From Amyelois transitella (Eukaryota > Arthropoda > Insecta > Lepidoptera > Pyralidae): DNA of 64,000 bases. The notes under the pieces are model-generated. The model searched no databases, was not told where the DNA came from, and worked only from the letters and a program-made list of their open reading frames with translations. The stretch lies in the NCBI RefSeq assembly GCF_032362555.1, contig NC_083506.1, positions 9,657,501-9,721,500 on the forward strand. The letters are read 5' to 3'. Of this stretch, positions 31,681 to 41,779 are shown in pieces; position 1 is the stretch's first letter; each line of letters opens with the position of its first letter. The position numbers were made by a program, and so were the translations under genes.

Positions 31681-31866
31681 CTATCGGAGGGGTTGATGCG
31701 AGTTTTACTCGATCAAACGTGTCGAGCAAGTAAACGCGAATTTGTATGTGATTTGATCAGCGCCACCTAGTGGTAACGCGATGGCACTAATGCAATTCCA
31801 CACAAATTCACGATTACTTGCTCGAAATTTTTTTCGAGTAAAACTGGCACTAAGCCCTCTGGTAGT
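31681..31866. mobile_element. MITE-like element with about 65-bp terminal inverted repeats
   Basis: The left arm from CTATCGGAGGGGTTGATGCG and the right arm (read on the minus strand) from CTACCAGAGGGCTTAGTGCC are collinear; both share AGTTTTACTCG, CGAGCAAGTAA and GAATTTGT. The total is about 186 bases, with no ORF. Class II non-autonomous origin is inferred from the inverted repeats. The duplication at the ends is unclear. Confidence 0.7.
31760..31773 (-). promoter_or_regulatory. CTCF-like motif in the loop of the MITE
   Basis: Read on the minus strand it is CCACTAGGTGGCGC, a near-ideal match to the CTCF core. It lies at the centre of the MITE at 31681-31866, so the element may carry a binding site. 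Binding itself is not shown. Confidence 0.4.
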
Positions 31867-31914
31867 GAAGAAAAAACTTAAAGTGTTTTCAAAGTTTGTG
31901 CCAGCTACTTCTTT

Positions 31915-32050
31915 GCGTGCAGATTGGAAAAGACAATCACGCTTATAAACTTAGGATTATTTTTATAGACTACGAGCAATTATTATAAACATACGAGCCT
32001 TGTGTTTTTGGCTTTGTCTATTTTAACAAAAAGAGACGTGATATGTGTTT
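31915..32050 (+). mobile_element. Very diverged SINE fragment
   Basis: AAACTTAGGATTATTTTTATAG, TTTGGCTTTGTCTA and AGAGACGTGATATG occur in SINE order with large losses between them. Assignment is tentative. Confidence 0.35.
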
Positions 32051-32300
32051 TTGACTGCTAACTTAAATCTTATGGAAATCGTTCCGGTATTTGAGTTTAT
32101 AATATTAAATACTGATCTACTTAAGTATTAATTTTGGACGTAAGATTTTCCTACAAGGTCCAATTTGCTAGATGTTATAAATCACTAATATGGACGTCCT
32201 TTTATTGAGGGTCTTAAACTTGTTTTAAACATTATTATTGTGGTTTAGAATTAGAAGCATCTTTACATGAAATTCGTTAGATTTATTTTTCGTAAACATT

Positions 32301-32525
32301 CATATCACGCCTTTTTTCCGGAGGGGTAGGCAGAGACTACATCTTCCCACTTGCCACGATCTCTGCATACTTCCTTGACTAAGCAGATATAGAACAAGGA
32401 GAGTGTGGAGGGAAAAATCAGAGCGAGAAGGCCTAGACGAACGTATCTTGATCAAATAAAGAACGTCCTGGCAAAGGGTCAGGTCAAGAGTACCCGAAAC
32501 CGCCGAGCTTGCATGAAGATAGTCT
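32301..32525. mobile_element. 5'-inverted fragment of the RTE LINE
   Basis: Bases 32301-32373 match the LINE 3' end in minus orientation (as at 27131-27207). Bases 32374-32525 match the neighbouring coding part (27237-27378) in the opposite, plus orientation, encoding RRPRRTYLDQIKNVL. An inverted upstream segment joined to a 3' end is the mark of twin priming. Identity to the full LINE is high but not perfect, so it came from a related copy. Confidence 0.85.
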
Positions 32526-34413
32526 TTACGTATTTAAGTCAGTATTACAAAAAAAAAAAACGATCTGAACTCTATGACAAATATTGGCGGCCTTTTTCAA
32601 AGTCCGATATTCTGTCCATTATGTCGGACTCTGTGATTGTCCCTTTGTTGCGGCGAGGTAATGATGACGTCTCAAACCAAGCGAAAAGTAAAGACGGAGC
32701 GCCTCCAATTTCTGCTGGTCATTGAAGAGTTTTAATGCAGGTGGTCGATCGATGCTGTAGTGTAGTTTGTACAGCCGCTTCTTCTCACTTTCGACATTGG
32801 AAGCGGTAGTAGATTTAATTATAAGTTGTGTTGAAGTCAATTATTGATCCAAATTTTAAAAATTTATTTCTATTACGGAGATGGTATTTACTTAATTTTG
32901 TAAACTGTAATGCGCAAGTTTTAAATTTTAAACCTAACGCGGAAATTATCAATCGTTGCGAACTTGATGTATTTATAAATTTTATTGCAAACTTACGGTA
33001 AGGGAAAATACATCGTGAGGAAATCTGCACTGCACATTAGTTATTTATGAGAAGATTATTCTTTTAACCACAATAATTGTGTGGTCCCATCTGATAAGAA
33101 GTCGCGTTCGGTCTTAATTTTTTTATTTAGTCTGAACTAGGTATAAGGTGTTGTGGTTCACAGGTGCCGCGTGCCCGGGACAATAACTAGATGTTTACCT
33201 GAATTCATTGTTCCCATTCACCAATACTCCATCCCTTTGTGCGACATTGTTTTGCTGAAGAGCCATAGTGGCCACACGCAAATGGTCCGTGGATTCTCTA
33301 ATATCGTATCGTAAAAACGGCAGCTCCCAGTATTTTATTACCTTAAAAAACAAGTGTACTCATCGACTTAACTACTTATAATATATTTTATTTGAGGTAA
33401 GTACTTATTCTGTAAAGTGGATGTGAAATAGTAAAGCTCTTTAAGACTGAGAACACAAAGATGTGTGATAAACCGAATTCTAAAAATGTATTTTATCGTA
33501 TAGTAATTTTATGGCAATAGTGAGCCGAAAACAATGTAAGTACTACTAGGTACATATATGGTAATAAAAATGTGGATCTCTGTAAATGATTACACAGAAA
33601 ACAAACAAAAACAAAACGTTCCCCTACAATCGCCGGGGCCAGATGCATGAAACGGGAAATAATATTTATTCTACTTGATGTATGTGCCGGCCGGACCTTC
33701 GCCGTTTTATGAAGGCACATCTGCCACATTTCACGCTTTTAAAGATTTCCATCGGCATTGCTATAAAAGTTTAAGTTTTCAAAAAGATCAGCATTTACTG
33801 GCCAATGCCGATATTGGTCATGCTGTCTGCGCGCATTGACAAAAGTATTTTCATAGATTTTGAGGAATAAAAGTTCGTAGGTCTGTAATTATTGGGATTT
33901 TATTTGAGTAGCGGTGTGGGACATGTATTCATGCAGGTGGCATAAGGCCGTGTGCCGTACATACGTAACTAACCGACGAACAATACTTGAGAGGTGCTTA
34001 TTAAAATATTTGTTGTTCTGTCGTTATTTATTTGTATTCGTGGAAGTCTTTGTCGACGCCGACGGCTCTGATGTAGGTGCAGCCGGCTTTGAGGACGACT
34101 GTGACCAATCCTTGTGTGAGAGATAATAACATGGCGAAATTTCATCTCGCTCGAGATAATGAAATACTTCTCACGTTGTCTCCTTGCCATATTTAAATAT
34201 TAATTAATTTATACGCGCAGGACACGTTCTGCTAGTTTGTGAATTACAATGAGGTGGATAATTGTTGATCTTTAATCTTCAATTTTTGTTTATAGCTTAT
34301 AAATTACTCATTGAAAGTCAATTGACTTATCTGATAAAAAATGCTCTTTGCTTGGCTTAACATCGTAAATACTGCATAAATTGTATGAAGTGTGTAATAA
34401 AAGACATTGAAAT
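32526..34413. other. AT-rich intergenic DNA
   Basis: No gene is seen. Small ORFs at 32619-32840, 33493-33729, 33914-34126 and 33969-34190 overlap each other or lack any domain. Confidence 0.4.
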
Positions 34414-35346
34414 TGTGGCTACCAGCATACTTACCATCAAGTACCAACATACTTACCAACAAGATTACCTTACCCATTACCGAGCACAACCATTACCTTC
34501 ATAATATTTACCATTAAATTACAATACCTTACCAGGATATAATAGATATAATACATATATATATAAGAGATGAATAAAACAAATCAAGCACTTTAATATC
34601 ATGCCGACTTCGTTGCCCAGAAACCAGAAGAAGCTAGTTCTGAAAAGAACTGTTTGTGAGCGCGTGCACATGGACATGCCACACATCGTGCATCAGCAGT
34701 TCTTCCAGGCAGCATCAGCATCTTCACACGCCAATTGTTCACACTGCATTATTGTCCATCGGATCTCCGTCCGAAACATCACAAGTCAAGAGTTCGACGC
34801 GCACACTGCACTTCGCGAGAGCATCACGAGCGCGACCTCACGCCGCAAGTTCAAATTCACACTGAGGCGGGGAGCAAGCAGCAAGACGGTTTTATACGCA
34901 AGCAAGTTTCACCCAACAAACATCGCGTGCACACCGCACGTGGCGCCCTCGGCGCGCCTGCGGCCGCACCGGGCGTCACAGAAACTCAAGCTCGACACGT
35001 GTAGCGGAAACGAGACGGAGCTATCCAGACTCAGGAGACAGCAATACAAAATTCTAAGAAATCTATGCAAATCCATTTTATTATCAACAAAAACTTTTAG
35101 ATAGATTTCCTATTGTAAATACGCTCACACTATTGGCTATAATTCGATATTTCTGATTTGTTAAAAATAATCTCTCTTCTTCATTGGTAATAATTCCGTA
35201 TTTATGATTCGTCCTTGCATTTTCCTCTGTAAATAGTTTTATATAAATATGTCTCAATTTTGTAAATAAACCATTCCATTCTCACCTTCTGAAACGGAGT
35301 ATTACTTCACTACCTACAAACCCTGGAGAATCTCTCTCTCTCCAAA
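34414..35346 (+). repeat. 5' LTR
   Basis: Begins TGTGGCTACCAGC. A TATATATATAAG box lies near 34556-34567 and AATAAA occurs near 34575 and 35266. The end is uncertain by a few bases (35344 if it ends CA, 35346 by the target-site duplication). The offset to the 3' copy is exactly 5191 bases. Confidence 0.93.
34601..35104 (+). CDS. ORF of 167 codons within the LTR, function unknown
   Basis: A GC-rich block inside an otherwise AT-rich LTR holds an ORF that starts at an ATG 34 bases after the TATA-like run. The product is basic and rich in R, K, H and S, with no domain that I recognise. Two other frames are also partly open here, so the openness may simply reflect composition. The identical ORF recurs at 39792-40295 in the 3' LTR. 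It could be an untranslated leader, a leader ORF or captured sequence. Confidence 0.3.
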   Translation: MPTSLPRNQKKLVLKRTVCERVHMDMPHIVHQQFFQAASASSHANCSHCIIVHRISVRNITSQEFDAHTALRESITSATSRRKFKFTLRRGASSKTVLYASKFHPTNIACTPHVAPSARLRPHRASQKLKLDTCSGNETELSRLRRQQYKILRNLCKSILLSTKTFR

Positions 35347-35347
35347 T

Positions 35348-35362
35348 TGGTGACCTCCGACT
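35348..35362 (+). other. Primer-binding site, tRNA-Trp type
   Basis: TGGTGACCTCCGAC follows the 5' LTR directly. TGGTGACC is the start of the tRNA-Trp-complementary site described for CsRn1-clade elements; the match weakens after eight bases. Confidence 0.65.
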
Positions 35363-35476
35363 GAACAACATCAAGAAGAAGAATCCCTGCTCGTCGGCTC
35401 AGCGGAAAAATTTCTGAAGAAAAGAAAAATTTCAACGCGGAATCTCTGCCCGACTGCAACAAAAGAAGGAATCATC

Positions 35477-36388
35477 ATGGACGCCGAAAAATCTGCCGCA
35501 AATGCCGCCGCCGCCGCCGCATCGCAGTCCACACAGTCCGATCCAGCCCACGTCCACAACCAGCCCGAAATCGCCAACATATCCCTCGCTCTGCGGATAC
35601 CACCATTCTGGCGCGACCGACCACGACTATGGTTCTACAGTTTCGAGGCTGCCACCCACGACCAAAGGAAGGGTGAACAGAAGATGGCGCAGATGGTCAT
35701 CGCTCGTCTAGAAAAACAAGACATAGAGCAAATCAGCGACCTCCTCTACAATCCGCCAGAGACGAACCCATACCAGGCGATTAAGGAGCGTCTCATCACC
35801 GCCTACGAAGAATCGGACAGCCGGCAATTCCAAAAGCTTCTGTCCGAAATGGAACTAGGCGACCAGAAGCCGACCCACCTGCTACGACGGATGCGCGATC
35901 TCGCTCGAGACAGAATTCCCGACTCCACGCTACGACTCATGTGGACCAACCATCTACCGGCACATATTCGCTCTGTCCTCGCCGTAAGCGAATCATTCAG
36001 TACAACAACCGCACTGGAAGAGCTTGCCCTACTTGCCGACAAAATGATGGAACAACATCGGGAAATTTCCGCCATCAACATAACCACGTCGTCACAATCA
36101 TCATCACAAACCCAGTCATCACCGCAACCGTCAGATACGCAATTCCTCATCAACGAGTTAAGAAAACTTTCCGTCGAAATCGCCGAACTGAAATCAAGAC
36201 CGCCATACAACAACAACAATTATCGAAGAAATCGATCCCAGTCCCGGAACAGCAACTATTCTCGTCCAAACTCACGAGATAATTCGCCATCGCCACATTG
36301 TTTTTACCACCGACGCTTTGGAGCACAAGCGAGAAAATGCACATCGCCCTGTTCCTACATGACGAAAAACGAGAAGCCGGAAAACTAG
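35477..36388 (+). CDS. Gag of the Kabuki/CsRn1-type element
   Basis: 303 residues from the ATG at 35477. After an alanine-rich start, the capsid-like domain runs from about 30 to 190: IPPFWRDRPRLWFYSFEAA, then MELGDQKPTHLLRRMRDLA and WTNHLPAHIRSVLA. A low-complexity S/Q/N/R-rich stretch follows (about 200-275). The protein ends with a Cys/His cluster, CFYHRRFGAQARKCTSPC, which replaces the usual zinc knuckle and is the CHCC-type Gag motif of the CsRn1 clade. It overlaps pol by 91 bases in the +1 relative frame, so pol needs a -1 shift. G AAA AAC at 36364-36370, in the zero frame and near the stop, is a candidate slip site. Confidence 0.93.
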   Translation: MDAEKSAANAAAAAASQSTQSDPAHVHNQPEIANISLALRIPPFWRDRPRLWFYSFEAATHDQRKGEQKMAQMVIARLEKQDIEQISDLLYNPPETNPYQAIKERLITAYEESDSRQFQKLLSEMELGDQKPTHLLRRMRDLARDRIPDSTLRLMWTNHLPAHIRSVLAVSESFSTTTALEELALLADKMMEQHREISAINITTSSQSSSQTQSSPQPSDTQFLINELRKLSVEIAELKSRPPYNNNNYRRNRSQSRNSNYSRPNSRDNSPSPHCFYHRRFGAQARKCTSPCSYMTKNEKPEN

Positions 36389-39300
36389 ACCGAACGTTGG
36401 CCGAGGCGGAACCCGGCGTTCTCCCATGCACATACCGCCTATTCGTCACAGATAAAAAAACCGGATTATCTTTCCTGGTGGACACCGGTGCGAACATTTC
36501 GGCTATACCTAGGCTAAAAACCAGCCTAACTAAGCCGCTACCCTACAAGCTGTATGCCGCCAACAACACCGTCATATCAACATACGGCGAAAAAACACTC
36601 GAACTTGATCTCAACCTACGTCGTCCATACAAGTGGAAATTCATCGTCGCAGACGTATCGAAGCCGATCCTGGGAGCCGATTTTCTCAAACATCATCAAC
36701 TCATCGTCGATCTCAAAAACAAAAGACTAATCGACAACGTTACGAGTTTAAAGGTCAACGCCCCTGTTCGAGCAACATCTGTACCTACAATACGCAGTAT
36801 AGACTCGAATAATTCGTATCACGCGATACTCGCCGATTATCCCGGAATAACTCGTCTCACCGCCATGAATATCAACAATAGCAAGATCAACGTTCAACAT
36901 TACATCGAAACCGAAGGTCAACCTGTGCACTGCCGAGCTCGTCCCATACCACCTCATCGCTACGAGAAAGTCAAGCAAGAGTTCCAAAACATGATCGAAC
37001 AAGGACTTTGTCGACCCAGCAAGAGCCCATGGTCATCACCACTTCACGTCGTACCAAAGAAGAACGGAGACATCAGAGTCTGTGGTGATTATCGCCGTCT
37101 CAACGCGATCACCAAACCCGACCGCTATCCAGTACCAAGGGTTAAAGACTTCACCTACCAGCTTGCCGGGAAGACCATATTCTCAGTTTTGGACTTAAAT
37201 CGAGCTTATCAACAACTGATGGTTCGTGAGGAAGACATCGAGAAGACAGCCATCATCACACCGATGGGACTATTCGAATTCCCACGAATGTGTCCAGGTC
37301 TCAAGAACGCAGGTCAAACCTTCCAACGTTTCATCCACCAAGTACTCAGAGGACAACCTTTCGTCTTTCCATTCATCGACGACGTACTCATAGCATCAGA
37401 AAACGAAACCCAGCACCGTGAACACATACGGCAAGTACTCGAACGACTTGAAGAACATGGCATTACCATCAACCCAGCAAAATGTCACTTTGGCCAACCC
37501 GAAGTAAAGTTCTTGGGCTACATCGTATCCAAAGATGGTATCAAACCACCAGCTGAAAAGGTAGACATCATCTCCAAATACCCCAAGCCCAACACTATCG
37601 AAGAGCTACGTCGTTTTCTCGGTATGTTGAATTTCTACCGCGATCACATACCTAACGCCGCATCTATCCAAGCACCACTCAATGCACATCTCCACAACGT
37701 CAAGAAACGTGACAAAACCGTCATACAATGGACACAAGAGTCATCGGACGCATTCGAAGCATGTAAAAACAGCATATGCAACGCTGCTTTACTCGCCCAC
37801 CCGTCCCACGATGCTACTTACGCCCTATTTTGCGACGCTTCGGATAAATCAGCTGGCGCCGTGCTACAACAATACATCGACGAAAAATGGCAACCACTTG
37901 GCTATTTTTCTAAGAAGTTTTCCAGCGCACAAACAAAATATTCAACATATGACAGAGAACTACAAGCAATCTACATGGCCGTCAAACACTTCCGAAAAAT
38001 GTTCGAGGGACGTCCACTGATAATTTTCACCGATCACAAACCTCTTACGTTCGCTATGCACAAAATAACGTCGACTACAGAAACGCCACGCCGTACCCGA
38101 CAACTCCTATTCATCAGCGAGTTCACAACCGACATACGCCATGTGAGCGGAAAAAACAACATCGTAGCCGATGCCCTAAGTCGAATAGAAGCAGTGTCAT
38201 TCCCGTTTACAATCAATTACGAAGAAATTGCAAAAGCCCAACACGAAGACACATCTGTACCCGACTTACAAAAACAAGACAACATCTGTCTCAAGAAAAT
38301 CATCATTCCCAACACCGACGTCGAACTCTACTGCGAAACATCAACATCGAACATACGACCATACATCCCCGAAAAATATCGCGAAGAAGTATTCAAGAGT
38401 GTACACAACATCAACCACCCCGGTACACGCACAACACGGAAGATGGCATCTCTGAAATATTTTTGGCCGTCAATGAATAGCGACATCTCAAGATGGACGA
38501 AAAGCTGCATCGATTGTCAAAAAAACAAAATTCAACGCCATACCTACAGCGAAGTTTCGAAATTCCCGCCAACTGAACGTTTTCGACACGTACACGTGGA
38601 CATCGTCGGACCGCTACCTACGACTCCTCAAGGTTATCGCTATCTAGTAACCATGATTGACCGCGAAACGAAATGGCCCGAAGCAATACCTACCGAAGAA
38701 ATAACAGCTGACAAAGTTACCGAAGTAATTTACAACCACTGGATTACGAGATTCGGATGCCCTACAACACTCACCAGCGACCAAGGACGTCAGTTCGAAA
38801 GTCAACTTTTCAACAACCTTATGAAGCTTATGGGAATCACGAAAAATCGCACTACGGCATACCATCCGCAATCAAACGGTATCGTCGAACGCTGGCACAG
38901 AACACTGAAGACCGCACTACGCACCCGGCTATCAAGTTCAAGGTCATGGATCGACGAGTTACCTACAGTCCTATTCGGATTACGCGCCACCCTACGCACA
39001 GACGCTGAAGTTAGCCCAGCCGAACTCACATATGGCTATAACTTACGTCTACCGGGTGAATTTTTCACTACGTCATCAATACCTACATCAATGGACTACA
39101 ACTTCGTCGAAAAACTACGATCAACCATCAAAGAACATAGCCCGCAACAGTCAACAATACATCACAACAGCAATCCACGCATCTTCATTCATAAAGACTT
39201 ACAAAATTGCACACACGTATTTGTTCGTGTCGACGCCGTTAAGAAGTCACTTCAATCACCATACGAAGGCCCTTATCGTGTTATCAAGAGACTAACGGAC

Positions 39301-39594
39301 AAGTACTACACAATTCAACTACCGGATCGCGAGTCAAACATTTCAATAGACCGACTCAAGCCTGCCTACCTATTGCAAGACGACGACATCGCAAATTCAA
39401 CAACAATGTCAACACAAGTTCAAGCTCAAGCTACACTAGGTCAAGGTCAAGCTATCACTAAGGCACAGGCGCAAGAAAGTACCTCACCACAGAAAATTCC
39501 CGCTCCGGTTAATACGAGCAACATGACGCCACAACAAACGGATAAGAAAACTCGTGTCGGCCGTGCCGTCAGGTTGCCGGTACGTTTCACTTGA
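36298..39594 (+). CDS. Pol of the Kabuki/CsRn1-type element (protease, RT, RNase H, integrase)
   Basis: An open frame of 1098 codons, probably expressed as a Gag-Pol fusion by -1 frameshift rather than from its own ATG. Domain order is PR-RT-RH-IN, as in Ty3/gypsy. The protease has SFLVDTGANISAIP at about 58-70. RT is at about 230-400 with VVPKKNGDIRVCGDYRRLN, FSVLDLNRAYQQL and catalytic FIDDVLIAS. RNase H follows (LFCDASDKSAGAVLQQ, YDRELQAIY, FTDHKPL, VADALSR). Integrase begins with a zinc region (HPGTRTTRKMASLKYFW, CIDCQ), then the DDE core: HVDIVGPLP, TSDQGRQFES and GIVERWHRTLKTAL. All catalytic residues that I checked are present, so the element looks autonomous. The tail is Gln/Ala-rich (VQAQATLGQGQA). 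Confidence 0.95.
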   Translation: MFLPPTLWSTSEKMHIALFLHDEKREAGKLDRTLAEAEPGVLPCTYRLFVTDKKTGLSFLVDTGANISAIPRLKTSLTKPLPYKLYAANNTVISTYGEKTLELDLNLRRPYKWKFIVADVSKPILGADFLKHHQLIVDLKNKRLIDNVTSLKVNAPVRATSVPTIRSIDSNNSYHAILADYPGITRLTAMNINNSKINVQHYIETEGQPVHCRARPIPPHRYEKVKQEFQNMIEQGLCRPSKSPWSSPLHVVPKKNGDIRVCGDYRRLNAITKPDRYPVPRVKDFTYQLAGKTIFSVLDLNRAYQQLMVREEDIEKTAIITPMGLFEFPRMCPGLKNAGQTFQRFIHQVLRGQPFVFPFIDDVLIASENETQHREHIRQVLERLEEHGITINPAKCHFGQPEVKFLGYIVSKDGIKPPAEKVDIISKYPKPNTIEELRRFLGMLNFYRDHIPNAASIQAPLNAHLHNVKKRDKTVIQWTQESSDAFEACKNSICNAALLAHPSHDATYALFCDASDKSAGAVLQQYIDEKWQPLGYFSKKFSSAQTKYSTYDRELQAIYMAVKHFRKMFEGRPLIIFTDHKPLTFAMHKITSTTETPRRTRQLLFISEFTTDIRHVSGKNNIVADALSRIEAVSFPFTINYEEIAKAQHEDTSVPDLQKQDNICLKKIIIPNTDVELYCETSTSNIRPYIPEKYREEVFKSVHNINHPGTRTTRKMASLKYFWPSMNSDISRWTKSCIDCQKNKIQRHTYSEVSKFPPTERFRHVHVDIVGPLPTTPQGYRYLVTMIDRETKWPEAIPTEEITADKVTEVIYNHWITRFGCPTTLTSDQGRQFESQLFNNLMKLMGITKNRTTAYHPQSNGIVERWHRTLKTALRTRLSSSRSWIDELPTVLFGLRATLRTDAEVSPAELTYGYNLRLPGEFFTTSSIPTSMDYNFVEKLRSTIKEHSPQQSTIHHNSNPRIFIHKDLQNCTHVFVRVDAVKKSLQSPYEGPYRVIKRLTDKYYTIQLPDRESNISIDRLKPAYLLQDDDIANSTTMSTQVQAQATLGQGQAITKAQAQESTSPQKIPAPVNTSNMTPQQTDKKTRVGRAVRLPVRFT

Positions 39595-39600
39595 GGGGGA
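39593..39600 (+). other. Polypurine tract
   Basis: GAGGGGGA overlaps the pol stop codon and sits 4 bases before the 3' LTR, the usual place for the plus-strand primer. Confidence 0.8.
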
Positions 39601-39604
39601 GTAC

Positions 39605-40537
39605 TGTGGCTACCAGCATACTTACCATCAAGTACCAACATACTTACCAACAAGATTACCTTACCCATTACCGAGCACAACCATTACCTTCATAATATTT
39701 ACCATTAAATTACAATACCTTACCAGGATATAATAGATATAATACATATATATATAAGAGATGAATAAAACAAATCAAGCACTTTAATATCATGCCGACT
39801 TCGTTGCCCAGAAACCAGAAGAAGCTAGTTCTGAAAAGAACTGTTTGTGAGCGCGTGCACATGGACATGCCACACATCGTGCATCAGCAGTTCTTCCAGG
39901 CAGCATCAGCATCTTCACACGCCAATTGTTCACACTGCATTATTGTCCATCGGATCTCCGTCCGAAACATCACAAGTCAAGAGTTCGACGCGCACACTGC
40001 ACTTCGCGAGAGCATCACGAGCGCGACCTCACGCCGCAAGTTCAAATTCACACTGAGGCGGGGAGCAAGCAGCAAGACGGTTTTATACGCAAGCAAGTTT
40101 CACCCAACAAACATCGCGTGCACACCGCACGTGGCGCCCTCGGCGCGCCTGCGGCCGCACCGGGCGTCACAGAAACTCAAGCTCGACACGTGTAGCGGAA
40201 ACGAGACGGAGCTATCCAGACTCAGGAGACAGCAATACAAAATTCTAAGAAATCTATGCAAATCCATTTTATTATCAACAAAAACTTTTAGATAGATTTC
40301 CTATTGTAAATACGCTCACACTATTGGCTATAATTCGATATTTCTGATTTGTTAAAAATAATCTCTCTTCTTCATTGGTAATAATTCCGTATTTATGATT
40401 CGTCCTTGCATTTTCCTCTGTAAATAGTTTTATATAAATATGTCTCAATTTTGTAAATAAACCATTCCATTCTCACCTTCTGAAACGGAGTATTACTTCA
40501 CTACCTACAAACCCTGGAGAATCTCTCTCTCTCCAAA
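39605..40537 (+). repeat. 3' LTR
   Basis: Same sequence as 34414-35346 throughout the parts compared, including the 167-codon ORF (39792-40295). AT-rich host DNA beginning AAATAAAATAG follows. Confidence 0.93.
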
Positions 40538-41470
40538 AAATAAAATAGTATTTACTTAGGTCAAAGTGAGTGTATTCTATGAAGTAACCGTTATTTTAGT
40601 TACGAGTTACCAAGTGATTTACCATATTCTTAGCATAAATACCAAGCAAAAGAATCAATTAAACAGAATCGATTACGTGGCCAGAAACAGCGGCGCGGCT
40701 TCTGCGCCCCTCTCGACCATAGAACGAATCGACTCAATTATAACTGACCTGAGCAGGGAAATTAAATTGGGCTGCGGCATCATGCGCTCAAACGACCACA
40801 CTGTTAAAACATTATGAGCCATACAATTTTTATCTCACTCTCGAATCTTTAAACAGAAGAGATGAGCGACTCCAGCAGACGCTCCGGCGCAGTGAGACAG
40901 AGACTGCGAACGCGGTGAAGAAAAGGACAGCGCACTCGACCGGCCGTCAGAGGTCGAATATAAATGTGGAATGTTTATGGTTCTACCGTTTTATTTTATT
41001 CTTGTGCCGGCAAAGTATTAAATATTGTTTCAATTGAAAGCGGCGGATCAGATGGTGATGTCTAATGAAGAGTGGATTAATAAATGGCCGACAGTCAATC
41101 GGGTTGATTTGCAACTCGCGGCGATGCGTCGTCTAGATATGGCACTACTTGTGTTACGATAGCCGATATAGATCTATTCGCTCTATCTTAAGTGCTGCAG
41201 AGTGCACGTTGACTCACAGCTATTACTGATATCTCGGATGAAAGATGAGATTGTAAATGTACCGCGCCAACAAGTTAGGAACTTGTAATTCATGCCGGTT
41301 TTGCATGAAATTTAACCGTTTGAGTAAGTAACGAGTGAAGATTTGAAATATGCTCAAAGGTGTAGTTAATTTTGATTAGGCGATTATCTAACTTTCGTAA
41401 ATAGAATATAGGGAAAACTTTAAGCATTTAAGTATTTTGACAGATATTATAAAAGTAGGAAATGCGTTTT
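40538..41470. other. Intergenic DNA with a GC-richer island
   Basis: The block at about 40680-41240 is GC-richer and holds homeodomain-like words such as GGATTAATAAATGG at 41073-41086 and CAATTATAACTG. It is a candidate FoxB enhancer. No gene is seen. Confidence 0.35.
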
Positions 41471-41779
41471 CATACATACATACATATAATCACGTCTAGG
41501 TATATTCTTTGCGGGATAGGCAGAGCCAACAGTCTCGAAAAGACTGAATGGCCACGTTCAGCTGTAGGGCTACACGATGAAATTGAAATGAATTGCATAT
41601 GATCCTGGAATGGTCAAATCAGATTTTTACACAAAGCGATTTCCGTCTGACCCCCGTAACCTTTGCCGGGGAGCAACCATATTGGATTATTATAAAGACT
41701 GCACTAGTTGGACATGTCAATTCTCTTAGTCGCTCTTTACGACATCCACCACGGGAAAGAGATGGAGCATTCCTATCTA
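41471..41779 (-). mobile_element. RTE-tailed SINE, variant with a different middle
   Basis: On the minus strand it starts near AGGAATGCTCCATCTC, carries CCGTGGTGGATGTCGTAAAG, then about 110 bases unlike the copy at 58181-58450, then CTGAACGTGGCCATTCAGTC, a GGCTCTGCCTATCCC block and a CGTGATTATATGTATGTATG tail. It is therefore a subfamily, or a copy with an internal replacement. Confidence 0.8.

Larger units (their letters stand above)
34414..40537 (+). mobile_element. Intact Ty3/gypsy LTR retrotransposon, Kabuki/CsRn1 type
   Basis: About 6.1 kb: 5' LTR, primer-binding site, gag, pol, polypurine tract, 3' LTR. The two LTRs read as identical over about 930 bases and both large ORFs are open, so insertion is very recent. 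The flanking 4 bases AAAT (34410-34413 and 40538-40541) fit a target-site duplication if each LTR ends in CCAAA. The primer-binding site TGGTGACC and the Gag tail HRRFGAQARKCTSPC are hallmarks of the CsRn1 clade. No env ORF is present. Confidence 0.95.

Noticed and set aside
34601-35104. LTR ORF as a host gene
   Set aside because: It is repeated exactly in both LTRs, so it belongs to the retrotransposon, not to a host locus.
34414-40537. Errantivirus-like element with env
   Set aside because: No third ORF between pol and the 3' LTR; only 10 bases separate the pol stop from the LTR.
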